NCBI GenBank assembly: GCA_910592005.1
Contig: CAJVPP010002307.1
Location: 1 to 15,364, forward strand
DNA: 15,364 nucleotides
Reading direction: 5' to 3'
Origin: Funneliformis mosseae
Taxonomy: Eukaryota > Glomeromycota > Glomeromycetes > Glomerales > Glomeraceae
In this document: positions 1 to 8,658 of the stretch, in pieces
Layout: each line of letters opens with the position of its first letter
How positions within the stretch are numbered: the stretch's first letter is position 1
Program-made: the position numbers and the translations under genes
The notes under the pieces: model-generated
Told to the model about the DNA's origin: nothing
The model's database searches: none
Seen by the model: the letters and a program-made list of their open reading frames with translations, nothing else

Positions 1-133
1 GATATTTAGAGTTAAGTGTGACATCTAGATTACAGTGTGGTATTTAGATTATAATGTGATATTTAGATTATAACATGATATTCAGACTATAGTATGATAT
101 TTAGGTTATAGCGTGGTACTATAACCTAGTCTA
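1..133. repeat. Degenerate ~19-20 bp tandem repeat
   Basis: About six imperfect units of the form GATATTTAGATTATAATGT follow one another, the unit boundaries marked by recurring GATATTTAG / GGTATTTAG. The last unit runs into a hairpin and a long palindrome. The window starts inside the array, so its full length is unknown. The core TATAGTGTGGTAT of the units reappears inside the arms of the neighbouring palindrome, so the two structures probably share an origin. It abuts a truncated transposase relic and looks like part of an element inserted into, or joined to, that relic. Confidence 0.75.
102..128. repeat. Hairpin with 10 bp perfect stem
   Basis: TAGGTTATAG (102-111) and CTATAACCTA (119-128) are exact reverse complements around a 7-nt loop. 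It lies at the end of the tandem repeat, immediately before the 50 bp palindrome. Confidence 0.8.
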
Positions 134-183
134 AGTGGGATACCACACTATAATATAATTATATTATAGTGTGGTATCCCACT
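134..183. repeat. Perfect 50 bp palindrome
   Basis: The two 25-nt arms (134-158 and 159-183) are exact reverse complements with no spacer; the centre is AATT. The outer arm is AGTGGGATACCACACTATAA. Homology of the adjacent transposase relic stops at the palindrome's right edge. Perfect identity in a window where almost every other element is heavily mutated suggests recent formation or active homogenisation. It could be two abutting terminal inverted repeats or a foldback tip. Confidence 0.9.
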
Positions 184-1139
184 ATATTTGTGTTTTTTTC
201 ACAGAGATGACGTTTAACAATATCTGTTCTATAAGTAGTAAATAAATCAAGAACAAGAAGTGAACGTGGATTTGAACTCAAATTAGCCTGTTGATACCAT
301 ACATTTTCTATCTACTAAATCATTTCTTTTTTATTCATTCATCCACTAGGATTTATATGAACATATACACCTTTTGGAAATTATTCTTGTGATACATTAA
401 CTAACTTAAAAATAATAAATGAAGGAAGTTTAGTACTATCTACAAGACAAGCAAGAGTTACTGTAAAATTGGTATGTTTATGGCCAGTTGTAAGAATTGA
501 AATAGTTCATTTTTCACATTCAACAACAGTTGTTTGACTTGGCATATTAAATGACATAGGAGTTTCATCCATATTTCTGATTAAATTTAAAGGATAATTA
601 TGTTCAGTTTGTAAATAAAGAATATATGATAAAAGATTTTGTTGTTTTTCAATATATTCTTCAGGTAATCTTTGTGCTACTATAGTATATTGCTAATTTA
701 CCAATAAGTGATGAGACATAAATCTATCGACCCATTTTTGTGAAAATTGATATTTATGAATATCAGGATATAAAATAAGATATTCTTATTTTTTAGCTAA
801 ACTGTGAGCTTTTATATCAATTATATATCTAGTTACTATTTTTAGTTGTCTTTGTAACTTACAAAACTATTCCAAAAGTTCATTTTCAAGTTGTGAATAT
901 TTAGGCTGTGCATCAAGATTAAGTCATTGAATATATGAAGCTATACGCATTAAGTCATTTTTTTTTGCTTTTCCAATCATGAATTTGTTTTAGTTCAATA
1001 TTATATTTATTTGCTGTTGCTTAAATACTATGCCCATTTTTTTAATATTATACAACCATCAGTTTTTCATAAGCATTCCATTAACATCATTTTTTTATGT
1101 ATTTCTTACTCATTGTATACCAAAATTTCCTCTTGGCAT
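184..1139 (-). pseudogene. Pogo/Tigger-like DDE transposase relic, truncated
   Basis: Read on the minus strand from an ATG at 1137-1139 (MPRGNFGIQ), the translation resembles pogo/Tigger-type (CENP-B/DDE_1) transposases. An N-terminal DNA-binding region is shifted and broken by stops. The catalytic core begins with N-M-D-E-T-P-M, with the first Asp at 567-569, and includes L-L-V-L-D, with the second Asp at 246-248. These two Asp codons are in one frame, 107 codons apart, with several in-frame stops. Stops sit where family members are expected to have Trp (G-TGA-MNKKEM; MI-TAG-TAG-IENVW), consistent with G-to-A decay. Homology ends near NTNI at about 184, where the palindrome starts, so the third acidic residue and C-terminus are missing. 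It cannot encode an active transposase. Family assignment is by motif recognition; the TIRs were not found. Confidence 0.8.
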
Positions 1140-1509
1140 TTTTTATGAAAATTTAAATTTTTAGATAACAATAATGCTTTTATAGACAATAAGATCAAAA
1201 AAAAGCAGAAATCAAGAAAAAAAAAATAAATTTAATTTTTTAAACTCTTATTTTTATTAATATCATATAAAAAAGTTTAAAAGTATCACAATCATAAAAA
1301 ATGTATAAATTATTAATTAAACTTTTTTATTGATATTAAATGTATTTCACAGATAATTCTAATACATTTTCTTTACAAAATATCCTTTATATATAATATC
1401 TTCCCATATAATATATCTCTCAAAAATAATACCTAGTTCTACATATAGTACCTATAGATACTATTCAATTTAAAAAATGAAGTTTTTGAATAAGACCCAA
1501 ATACTGTAA
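1140..1509. other. AT-rich spacer with a 12 bp inverted repeat
   Basis: No coding signal is seen. AAAAAAGTTTAA at 1269-1280 and its exact complement at 1317-1328 form an inverted repeat with a 36-nt spacer. It could be a remnant of a terminal repeat of either neighbour, but its low complexity makes chance plausible. Confidence 0.5.
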
Positions 1510-3730
1510 GCAGTGCTATACGATATATATTGGCCATCACAATTAAAAAATCTGAGACATAATAATTATCTTTGTAATATGCTTACCCTGTATCTTCAAG
1601 CTCCTTTTTCAATGCAAAAAACTGTTTCAACTACTTCTGACTTTCATATTCAAGGAGATACCAGAATACTTAACTCTATTATTCCATAGAAGAAAAAATG
1701 GATCCCTTACTTAAAAGATGCAAAGCCTTATTTCTTGACCAATTTGTTACCTAAAGAGATTTTCTACTGGAATATTACGATCTCTCTCTCAAAGCTAATA
1801 CTTCAAATAGAGAAGCTATTTCAAGATAGTTACTTGCCTTACAAAACATTGTTCTTTTAAATCCTGTTCATTCAAACTGCTTCAAACCTGAATACTGTTT
1901 TGCTAACTTTACCCTGCAAGGTTATATTACTACTGCTACTTCTGATAGTAAGAGAAAATTTCCTTGAAAAGCTCTTTAGATTCCACTAGAATAGAACTAT
2001 TACAACTTATCATATTTCAGTTAAGGAATTATTAAAAAAGCTATAAGATCACGTTTTATCTCTAATAAAGTTACCATATAACATTACATCAATAACTCCA
2101 CCTTCAATCATGATCCTAGATCAGTCTCAAAAAACAAAATCTATTTACCTCATGTTCAGCATGCTCTTTTAATTCATTAGCATCAATATTTAATTTCAAT
2201 GCATCTATTACTACCTGGCCTTGTGATAATGTAATTGATGCCGATCTTTCACAAGTTATAGATGTTACTTACTTTTTCTCTGTAAATGATAATAAACTGT
2301 ACCTTCTCAAATGTAATATTTAGTCTATTATTGATCAGGCAAAATAACACTATATGATAGTACGCTTACCTACTGTCACGTCAAATAATCTCATTCTCAG
2401 TTTTCTTCCATTTATTACTATTTTTAATATATTACTAAATAATAGTATTAGCTTATCCTTATTGGAATTTTACTATGCTCTTTAAAATGAATGATCTCTT
2501 ATATTTTACATAGATGATTCTCACAAATTTGTTTCTTCATCTCTTATATCATACTTAAGTTCTGTATTTTGTTTAGTACATGACTTCTTAGATATAATAT
2601 TCTCAGCTGCTGTTCCTACTATCTGGGCTAATTCTACTAATGCTAAAATATTCGCTTTCCATTTAGTCCTTTTAATTAGCCCTTTGTCTTCCTCAATTTC
2701 TATTTATACTAATAGTTTAGCTCTTATCTATACTTACAATTATATAGTTAGATCAAATGCAATATAATATCCTTCACTTATGTTCAAAGTTCCTTTTTAC
2801 ATTTTTTAGTCTATTATTTTTAAAGTCATTGAGAAACGACAAATCATTATTTCTCTTTTTAAAATTGCTGCTCACTCTAATGATTCATATAATGACAAGG
2901 CTAACCATTTAGCAAAATTTTCTCTCCTCTCTTCTCCCTAACTTTATCTTTAAACCATATTCCTTTCATTAACTATATATTTACATTTAATAATATGCTA
3001 ATACATTGCCCTTTACATTCATTTTTAAAAAATTATACTAATATCAAACATTTTTCTAATTATTATCACCTCAAATGAAACACTAAGTATCAACACCTAC
3101 AAGTGAATTAGCTTTTAATCTTTTACTTTATTTAATCTAGATCAGCATCTATTACATCTTTTACTGAAATAAGAAGTTGTAATAAAAAACTTAAATTTCT
3201 TTTCAAATAGCTTCTGATAATTCAATTTATGAAAGCCACTCAATCTCAATTATATTTACCATTCTGAAAATGCTGTCGTTATAATAACTATAATAAAGAC
3301 TTTAATCATATTTGGCTTTATCCTACTATTAGACATTATATGCGATCTCTGATCTCTAAATCTATAGCTCATTTAAAGCTACAATTATTCATTTATATCT
3401 TTAAATCTATGTTTACAGATAATATCAATAATCTTTTAAACCCCTCACATCTAATATAGTCACTATGAGCAAATCCATATGATTTCTCTTTTATTGATCT
3501 TATAAAAGGTATTGTTCCTATTATATTATCATCAACTTTAACAATATTTCACCAAATCTTCTTCTATTACTTCATCTATCCTTTCTTCTTTTTTCGATTT
3601 TGTTTTTATTCATACTTATAACAATATATGAAAAATTAGATATGCTTTAACTTTAAACAAAGAAAGATCCTTATATATAACAAAAAAACAGAAGAAAAGA
3701 AATTTTGCTATTGTAACAGGATTGGATTGA
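1510..3730 (+). pseudogene. LINE-type ORF relic with RNase H and zinc knuckle
   Basis: Frameshifted, stop-interrupted remains of one long plus-strand ORF. The first long open run starts near 1579 and reads to TAA at 1858-1860 with one TAG (1687-1689); it contains QGDTRILNSIIP and KKKWIPYLKDAKPYF. Middle segments in other frames include NHDPRSVSKNKIYLPH and QVIDVTYFFSVNDNKLYLLK. An RNase H domain follows (2504-2941). After a further shift there is a zinc-knuckle/HxWxxP-like segment from 3271 (CCRYNNYNKDFNHIWLYP). The last run ends FAIVTGLD with TGA TGA at 3728-3733. This order (linker, RNase H, CCHC-like tail) fits RNase H-bearing non-LTR elements and related repeated proteins of Glomeromycotina. 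No reverse transcriptase YxDD core is visible, so the copy is probably 5'-truncated. Alternatively it is a stand-alone RNase H repeat family. It is not functional. Confidence 0.75.
2504..2941 (+). other. Degenerate RNase H type-1 domain
   Basis: One frame covers the whole domain up to TAA at 2939-2941, with stops at 2765-2767 (TAA) and 2807-2809 (TAG, where Trp is expected in F-W-S-I-I). It runs FYIDDSHKF, FSAAVPTIWANSTNAKIFAF, SIYTNSLALI, IAAHSNDSYNDKANHLAK. Compared with the usual D-E-D-D catalytic set, the first Asp (about 2513-2518) and the last (2894-2896) remain. The Glu of the expected K-A-E motif is Lys (AAA, 2645-2647) and the Asp of Y-T-D-S is Asn (AAT, 2711-2713). Both changes need a single G-to-A, so the domain should be catalytically dead. 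Confidence 0.8.
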
Positions 3731-3767
3731 TGAATGTGACGTAGTATATTGCAGATCTAAATATCAG

Positions 3768-3856
3768 ATATATCAAACATATTTGATATATTTGATATAT
3801 TTGATATACTGGACATATTAGATATAGCTGACATATTAGATATATTAGTTATATCT
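3768..3856 (+). repeat. 9/18-bp microrepeat in copy A
   Basis: Tandem TTTGATATA units (9 bp) pass into 18-bp units GACATATTAGATATAGCT / GACATATTAGATATATTA. The same motif is longer in copy B (8949-9136), so this part expands and contracts between copies. Confidence 0.8.
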
Positions 3857-3873
3857 CTCTATATAATATATTT

Positions 3874-3883
3874 TATATAAATA
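3874..3883 (+). promoter_or_regulatory. TATA-like motif in copy A
   Basis: TATATAAATA followed by GGTAACTTGTTAATT is conserved in copy B at 9157-9166. In an LTR this would be the U3 core promoter. In DNA this AT-rich the motif alone is weak; conservation between copies reflects common descent and is not proof of function. Confidence 0.4.
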
Positions 3884-3965
3884 GGTAACTTGTTAATTCA
3901 TGTAAAAGGAGGAGAAGATAGCTTAAGTAGTTTTAGCAGTGAGTGAGATATTGTTAGCCGACGTA

Positions 3966-4217
3966 GGTAACCAAGCCTATCACATTACATTATAGTTTAG
4001 AGGCAACCAGGTCTATCACATTATATTATAGTTTAGAGACAACCAGGCCTATCACATTACGTTATAGTTTAGAGACAACTAGATCTATCACGTTATATTA
4101 CAGTTTAGAGGCAACCAGGCCTATCACATTACATTATAGTTTAGAGGCAACCAGGCCTATCACATTACGTTACAGTTTAGAGGTAACTAGGCCTATCGCA
4201 TTACATTTTAGTTTTAG
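3966..4217 (+). repeat. 36-bp tandem array, 7 units (copy A)
   Basis: Six full 36-bp units start at 3966, 4002, 4038, 4074, 4110 and 4146, and a degenerate seventh starts at 4182. A typical unit begins GGCAACCAGGCCTATCACAT and ends CAGTTTAGA or TAGTTTAGA. Against unit 5 the other five full units show about 15 differences, all transitions. Copy B has only three units, so unit number varies between copies. There are no spacers, so this is not a CRISPR array. Confidence 0.9.
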
Positions 4218-4259
4218 TATTACTCTTCTTTTCTTTTTTTTATTATTATTTTACTCGTG

Positions 4260-4265
4260 AATAAA
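4260..4265 (+). terminator. AATAAA polyadenylation-type signal (copy A)
   Basis: AATAAA in CGTGAATAAACA follows the 36-bp array and a pyrimidine run, and is conserved in copy B (9404-9409). TATA upstream and AATAAA downstream match LTR U3-R logic. It is 190 bp from the repeat end. Confidence 0.35.
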
Positions 4266-4454
4266 CACAATATTTACAAATACATACTACTGGCAATTTG
4301 TTGAATTGTAATTTGTTGTGATAATATAAATACTTTGATAAATTATTTGCGTTAAAACTTTTAAACTATTAAAAGATTACTGCTTAATTAAAAAGAACAA
4401 ACCGCTTGAATACCCTGTCTAACTATTGCAATTCGCAAGGATTGCACGTTAACA

Positions 4455-5579
4455 CTATATATAATGTTACTTTTTCTATTAATAGTTTTTCTAACACTTT
4501 ATTTGCTAATAATATAGATACCTTAAATCATATTACTTTAATTAATAACTCTTATAAATATAGTCGACATTGGTCCCTCTTCTTAGACAGGTAATAACTA
4601 GTTATTCTAACAATCCCTTTATTTAGTTTAGTATTGATGATTGCTCAGTAAATCTTTGTAATCAAAATCAAACAAGGCAACCAGTTGGTCTGGTAGAAGC
4701 TAGTTTTCTAGTAATAAATATTAAGCAGCAATTTTTATTTTTCTACTTTTATATTTGTCTTGGAATTTTCATGTATTTTATACTGAATTTGTTTTTTTTT
4801 ATATAATAAAATGTTGCATCGTCGCGTCTTTAAAAAAAAATATAATTATAAGAAAATAAAATTTAGTTTTTTGGATTTATCTTATTAAAACCTATTAAAT
4901 AATTATATTTTCATATTTTTGAGATTAATAGATAATAAGATATATAAGTTTAAAAATTTAACTTTTTTTCATAATAATTTATTATATATTTATCTTTAAA
5001 ATATCATTAATTAATTACATTTTTTTTGAATTGTTACTTAGAAAATTTCATAAAATTTAATATAATATATTAATTTTTAAATAAATTATTTTAAATTATT
5101 ATAAATAATTTTAATTATTAAATAAAATTACAGGTAAATTTGCTTATAAAATGCTATAAGAGATAATATTGCATAATAAATTATAATTAGCTGGTAAAAA
5201 TAAAAATGCATTATAATTTATATATTATTTAATTATAATCACAATAATATATTTTTTTTTTAGATAAAATATTATAAAATATTCAAAAAATATTAAATAG
5301 AATAGATAGTAGAATATATTCTTTGGGATAGATATAATTCTTAAAATAATAGGATAAGTGTATTTTTTAATATTTAGAAAAAATGTATTATTTTAAAATA
5401 ATTTATATTATTTTGAAAATATTATTAGGTTAATTAGGATAAATATATTATTTAAGAGCATATCATTTTGAAAAAATAATTTTTCCTCTATCTATATTTG
5501 TTAAATAAAAAAATCATGTCTTAAAGTTATATCTTAAATAATATAAATAATAATAATATAATAAATTTAGAAGCTTTTC
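4455..5579. other. AT-rich DNA without recognisable gene
   Basis: Directly after copy A, 4455-4720 is slightly less AT-rich and might be retrotransposon leader, but no primer-binding site or gag motif was recognised. From about 4730 it is dominated by A/T runs with stops in all frames. A small island, GCATCGTCGCGTC at 4816-4828, has three CpGs in an otherwise CpG-poor stretch. Confidence 0.6.
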
Positions 5580-6410
5580 ATTCAATTAATATTCACCTAG
5601 TATTTAAAGCTTAAAGAATAATTAAAAAGATTGTAAAATATTTACAAATTCTGTTAAATAGCTTATAATTAAATATTATACTTTAGATAAAGAAAATAAA
5701 CATATATAAAATAATCTAAATCATTTTTTTGAAAAAAAATGAGTATATATAGAATGATTTAAACTGATTTTATAAAGGAAAATAAGCATATACAGAATTC
5801 TTTAAAATAAACTAGCAGTTTATTTAACCAGTTAATATTATAAATATTAAATTTAAATCCAAATGTTTTGTGAATAAAAGTCTCATATTAAACTTAAAGT
5901 CAGATATTTAAAGAAAGCAAAATTGCTAAAGCTTATAGTTAAATCACTGGAAAGTATAATATCTTTAATGCAAAAGTTATATTTTTAAATGATTATGATA
6001 TTATTTTTCTTAAGGATTAAAATAAATAAATTAAAGGTTGAGTTAGATCAACTATATATTATAAGATTTTGATAGTTATTCTATAATCACTTTCTTGAAA
6101 TCAAAGTAAAAGAATTAAAAAATAAATTAGAGCAAATTATGTAAAATTCATTATTTAAAAATAGGTTAATTTTTTGTCTCAGATTTAGAGTAAATGAATG
6201 AAAGATGAATTAAAATATCAATCATTTTATAATTTGAATATAGTAGATAGCATTGAAGCAGATATTACTTCATCATCTATAAAACTGATGGAAAAAATTT
6301 AACACTTTATTAAAATAATAAAAGCAAAGTAAAAGAAATAATAAAGTCTTAAAAGAATCACCCTATTTATCACATAGATTAAAAATCAAAAAAGAAACTT
6401 AATGAATAGT
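5580..6410 (+). pseudogene. Decayed unidentified coding relic, possibly coiled coil
   Basis: Codon-like segments appear on the plus strand in several frames: LDKENKHI then NNLNHFFEKK near 5685-5740; KVELDQLYI and HFLEIKVKELKNKLEQIM at about 6035-6140; and a clean 34-codon run from ATG 6198-6200 to TAA 6300-6302 (MKDELKYQSFYNLNIVDSI...). Lys/Glu/Leu/Asn richness with spaced hydrophobics suggests a coiled-coil protein. No family was recognised. The stretch ends next to the foldback element, whose insertion may have truncated it. In DNA this AT-rich, Lys/Asn/Ile-rich translations arise readily, so confidence is low. Confidence 0.3.
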
Positions 6411-6585
6411 ATTTTTTACCTTTAATATTTCAAATAATTCAATTTGGTTTAAATTATAGACTAATCTGAAACTGAATTGAAAATTTTGATTCAGTTTAGT
6501 TTAGATTATTAATCTTAAAAATGCTAATCTAAAACTGAACTAAACTGTAAACTTATAAAAATCTGAACTAAATTGAAAATTTCAG

Positions 6586-6613
6586 ATTAATCTAAAATTT
6601 CAGATAGTTTATT
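6586..6613 (+). repeat. Inner inverted arm, left
   Basis: Starts ATTAATCTAAAATTTC and ends AGTTTATT; pairs with 7583-7610 as an inverted repeat with three mismatches, all transitions. Confidence 0.75.
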
Positions 6614-7582
6614 TTAAATGAATAATATGATAATAATATTCTAAATGAATGATAATAATATTATTTTAGATAAACAATAAGAAAATTGTTTATTTAGAAT
6701 GATAATATTCAGACAATCAATAAGAAAATTGTTTATTTAGAATGATAATATTCAAACAAACAATAAAAAAATTATTCATTTAGAACTATAATAACATTCT
6801 AAATGAGTGATAAAATAATTGTTCAATTAGAATGATAATTAATTATTCTAAAAGAATAATAAAGAAATCATTTAATTAGAATAATAAGAATATCATTTTA
6901 GAGAAATAATAATTTAATCATTTCAAATAAATGATCCTTTTATTATTCATCTGAAATAATAATTACAATTATTCTAAATAAATGATTTCCTTATTATTTG
7001 TTTAGAATAATAATTTAACTATTCCTAAAGAACAATTTCTTATTATTTGTTTGAAATGATTTCTTTATCATTTTTTTAAAACCATTAATTATCATTCTAA
7101 TTGAACAATTATTTTATCATTTATTTAGAATGTTATTATCATTCTAATTAAACAATTATTTTATCATTCATTTAGAATAATAATAATTTTAATTAAACAA
7201 TTTCTTATTATTTGTTTGAAATAGTAATTTCAATTATTCTAAATGAACAATTTTTTATTATTCATTTAAAATGATAATTTAATTATTCCTAATAAATAAT
7301 TTCTTATCATTCATTTAAAATGATAATTTTAATCATTCTAAATAAATAATTTCCTTATTATTTATTAGAACAATAATTTTAATTATTCCAATTGAATAAT
7401 TTCTTATTATTTATTTGAAACATTATTATCATTTCTAATAAATGATTCTTTTATTATTCATTTGAAATATTATTATTATTTTAAACAAATGATTTTTTTA
7501 TCATTCTAAACAAATAATTTTCTTATTATTCATCTAAAATAATGTTATTAGTATTCCAAATGAATAATTTTCTTATCATTAG
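6614..7582. repeat. Self-complementary ~43-50 bp tandem array
   Basis: About twenty imperfect units are built from TTTAGAATAATAATT, AAATGAATAAT and CTTATTATT. A clear 43-bp direct repeat is seen where CAATAAGAAAATTG recurs at 6675 and 6718, and a ~47-bp one near 7090-7190 (ATCATTCTAATT...). Each unit contains internal inverted repeats (TTATTTAGAA / TTCTAAATGA). On the left the units carry AATAAGAAA; right of about 6905 they carry TTTCTTATT, so the array changes orientation off-centre. Confidence 0.75.
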
Positions 7583-7610
7583 AATAAACCATCTAAAATT
7601 TCAGATTAAT
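7583..7610 (-). repeat. Inner inverted arm, right
   Basis: Inverted partner of 6586-6613, starting AATAAACCATCT and ending CAGATTAAT. Right of it, to about 7752, are further AATCTAAACTGAA-type motifs. Confidence 0.75.
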
Positions 7611-7989
7611 TTGAAATTTTCAGTTTAGATTAGATTTATAATCTGAAAAAAAATCTAAACTGAATTGAAAATTATCAGATTTATTTTTTGTAATTTAAAA
7701 CTAAACTGAAGTCAATCTAAACTGAAAATTTTTAGATTAATCTAAACTGTTCAAAGCTTTATCTACTTTATATATATTATGTTAAAAGTTAGCAAGATTT
7801 TAATTATAATCAATATATAATTTAACCTATTTTTAAGTTTATGATACTTATTTTAGTAATAATATTTATTATATAGTTTATATAGGCAAATTTTTATCTA
7901 ATCAAAAAAAATTTTTATCCAATCTATAAAAAAGCTATTAAAAGAATTCATTATTATCTATTTATAAATAATAAACAAATAATTGTTAA

Positions 7990-8658
7990 AAATAAATCTT
8001 TTTCTTATGGATATGGATGAAATCATAAAGCATAAATTATTCTAAAATATTGGATATCTATTTATAACATAACCATTTGCTATAGTAATCACAGAAAGAA
8101 GTGATACAGGTAAAACTAATTTATTGGCAAATCTTATTTTTAAAGATAAAAATGAGTACATATATAAAAGATAAAAGAGAGAATTCAGATATATTAAGTG
8201 TGATGATTTAATAGTTTATAATTACTATTTTAATAAGCTAAATTAAGCATTTATTAGATATTTTATATGTATATAATAATAACAAGTAATTTTAAAACAT
8301 CTTATTATAAAAACATGAGATTTAATTATATATCATCAGAAAAAATTTCTAGTATAAAATTATTTTCATCAAAGAGAAGCACTATAATCATTTTTAAAGA
8401 TATAATGTTACTCCTAAGTCTATCTAAAATCGAATTATATTCTATATTTTTCATGATATATATTCTATTTAATAATGTTTAACTGGTAATTTATGTGAAG
8501 AAATTTTTAAAATTCTTCAGCAATATATTGATGATATTAAAAATGCTTTAATAGTTATCAAGTATCAGATATATTGCATATTTATTATAGTAAATAACAT
8601 TTATATAGATATTGATCAGTTGATTAACATAATTTTATATTCTTTTTCATTAATATAA
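7990..8658 (+). pseudogene. A32/FtsK-HerA-like packaging ATPase relic
   Basis: Three consecutive segments in different frames look like parts of one P-loop ATPase. First, FAIVITERSDTGKTNLLANL, with a Walker A-like S-D-T-G-K-T at 8100-8117, reads on through FRYIKCDDLIV with stops (TAA at 8172-8174). Second, 8267-8482 encodes MRFNYISSEKISSIKLFSS followed by a Walker B-like T-I-I-I-F-K-D (8381-8401), with Lys where an acidic residue is usual. Third, 8497-8658 reads EEIFKILQQYIDDIKNALIV. This order resembles A32-like DNA-packaging ATPases, a viral/Polinton-associated family that I recall as multicopy in Glomeromycotina genomes. At least two frameshifts, several stops and an imperfect P-loop mark it as dead. 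It lies between the foldback element and LTR-like copy B. Another P-loop family is possible. Confidence 0.55.

Larger units (their letters stand above)
3735..4454 (+). mobile_element. LTR-like repeat, copy A (720 bp)
   Basis: This segment aligns along its length with 8897-9598 in the same orientation. It begins TGTGACGTAG and ends CACGTTAACA, so TG...CA ends typical of LTRs are present. In order it carries a 9/18-bp microrepeat, TATATAAATA, a purine-rich AGGAGGAGAAGATAG stretch, a 36-bp tandem array, a pyrimidine run, AATAAA, and a conserved 190-bp tail (ACCCTGTCTAAC...ATTCGCAAG). Outside these bounds the copies diverge. No target duplication, primer-binding site or polypurine tract could be identified, so solo LTR versus one of an LTR pair is undecided. 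It starts 1-5 bases after the stop codons of the LINE relic. An alternative is that the repeat is a LINE 3' UTR, but AATAAA lying 190 bp before the end argues against that. Confidence 0.65.
6440..7752. mobile_element. Foldback / long-TIR non-autonomous element
   Basis: The flanks are clusters of the same short motifs in opposite orientation. About 6440-6613 contains CAGTTTAGTTTAGATT, GAAAATTTCAGATTAATCT and complements; about 7583-7752 holds their counterparts. The best-defined inner arms (6586-6613 and 7583-7610) are inverted copies with 25 of 28 positions matching and only transition mismatches. Between them lies a ~970 bp self-complementary array. There is no ORF. The organisation resembles foldback elements with a repetitive interior. 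The outer ends are approximate and no target duplication was identified. Confidence 0.6.

Noticed and set aside
268..279. tRNA B-box-like GGATTTGAACTC (complement GAGTTCAAATCC)
   Set aside because: It lies within recognisable transposase codons and no cloverleaf or A box could be built around it.
3966..4217. CRISPR array reading of the 36-bp repeats
   Set aside because: Units are contiguous with no spacers, and the context is a eukaryotic transposon-rich genome.
4406..4594. 62-codon ORF on the plus strand
   Set aside because: It starts inside the tail of LTR-like copy A and runs across the repeat boundary. The frame is not kept in copy B and no motif is recognised.
5450..5480. Shared AAGAGC(A/T)TATCA word at about 5455 and 10105
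   Set aside because: Similarity is limited to about a dozen bases in AT-rich DNA and does not extend.
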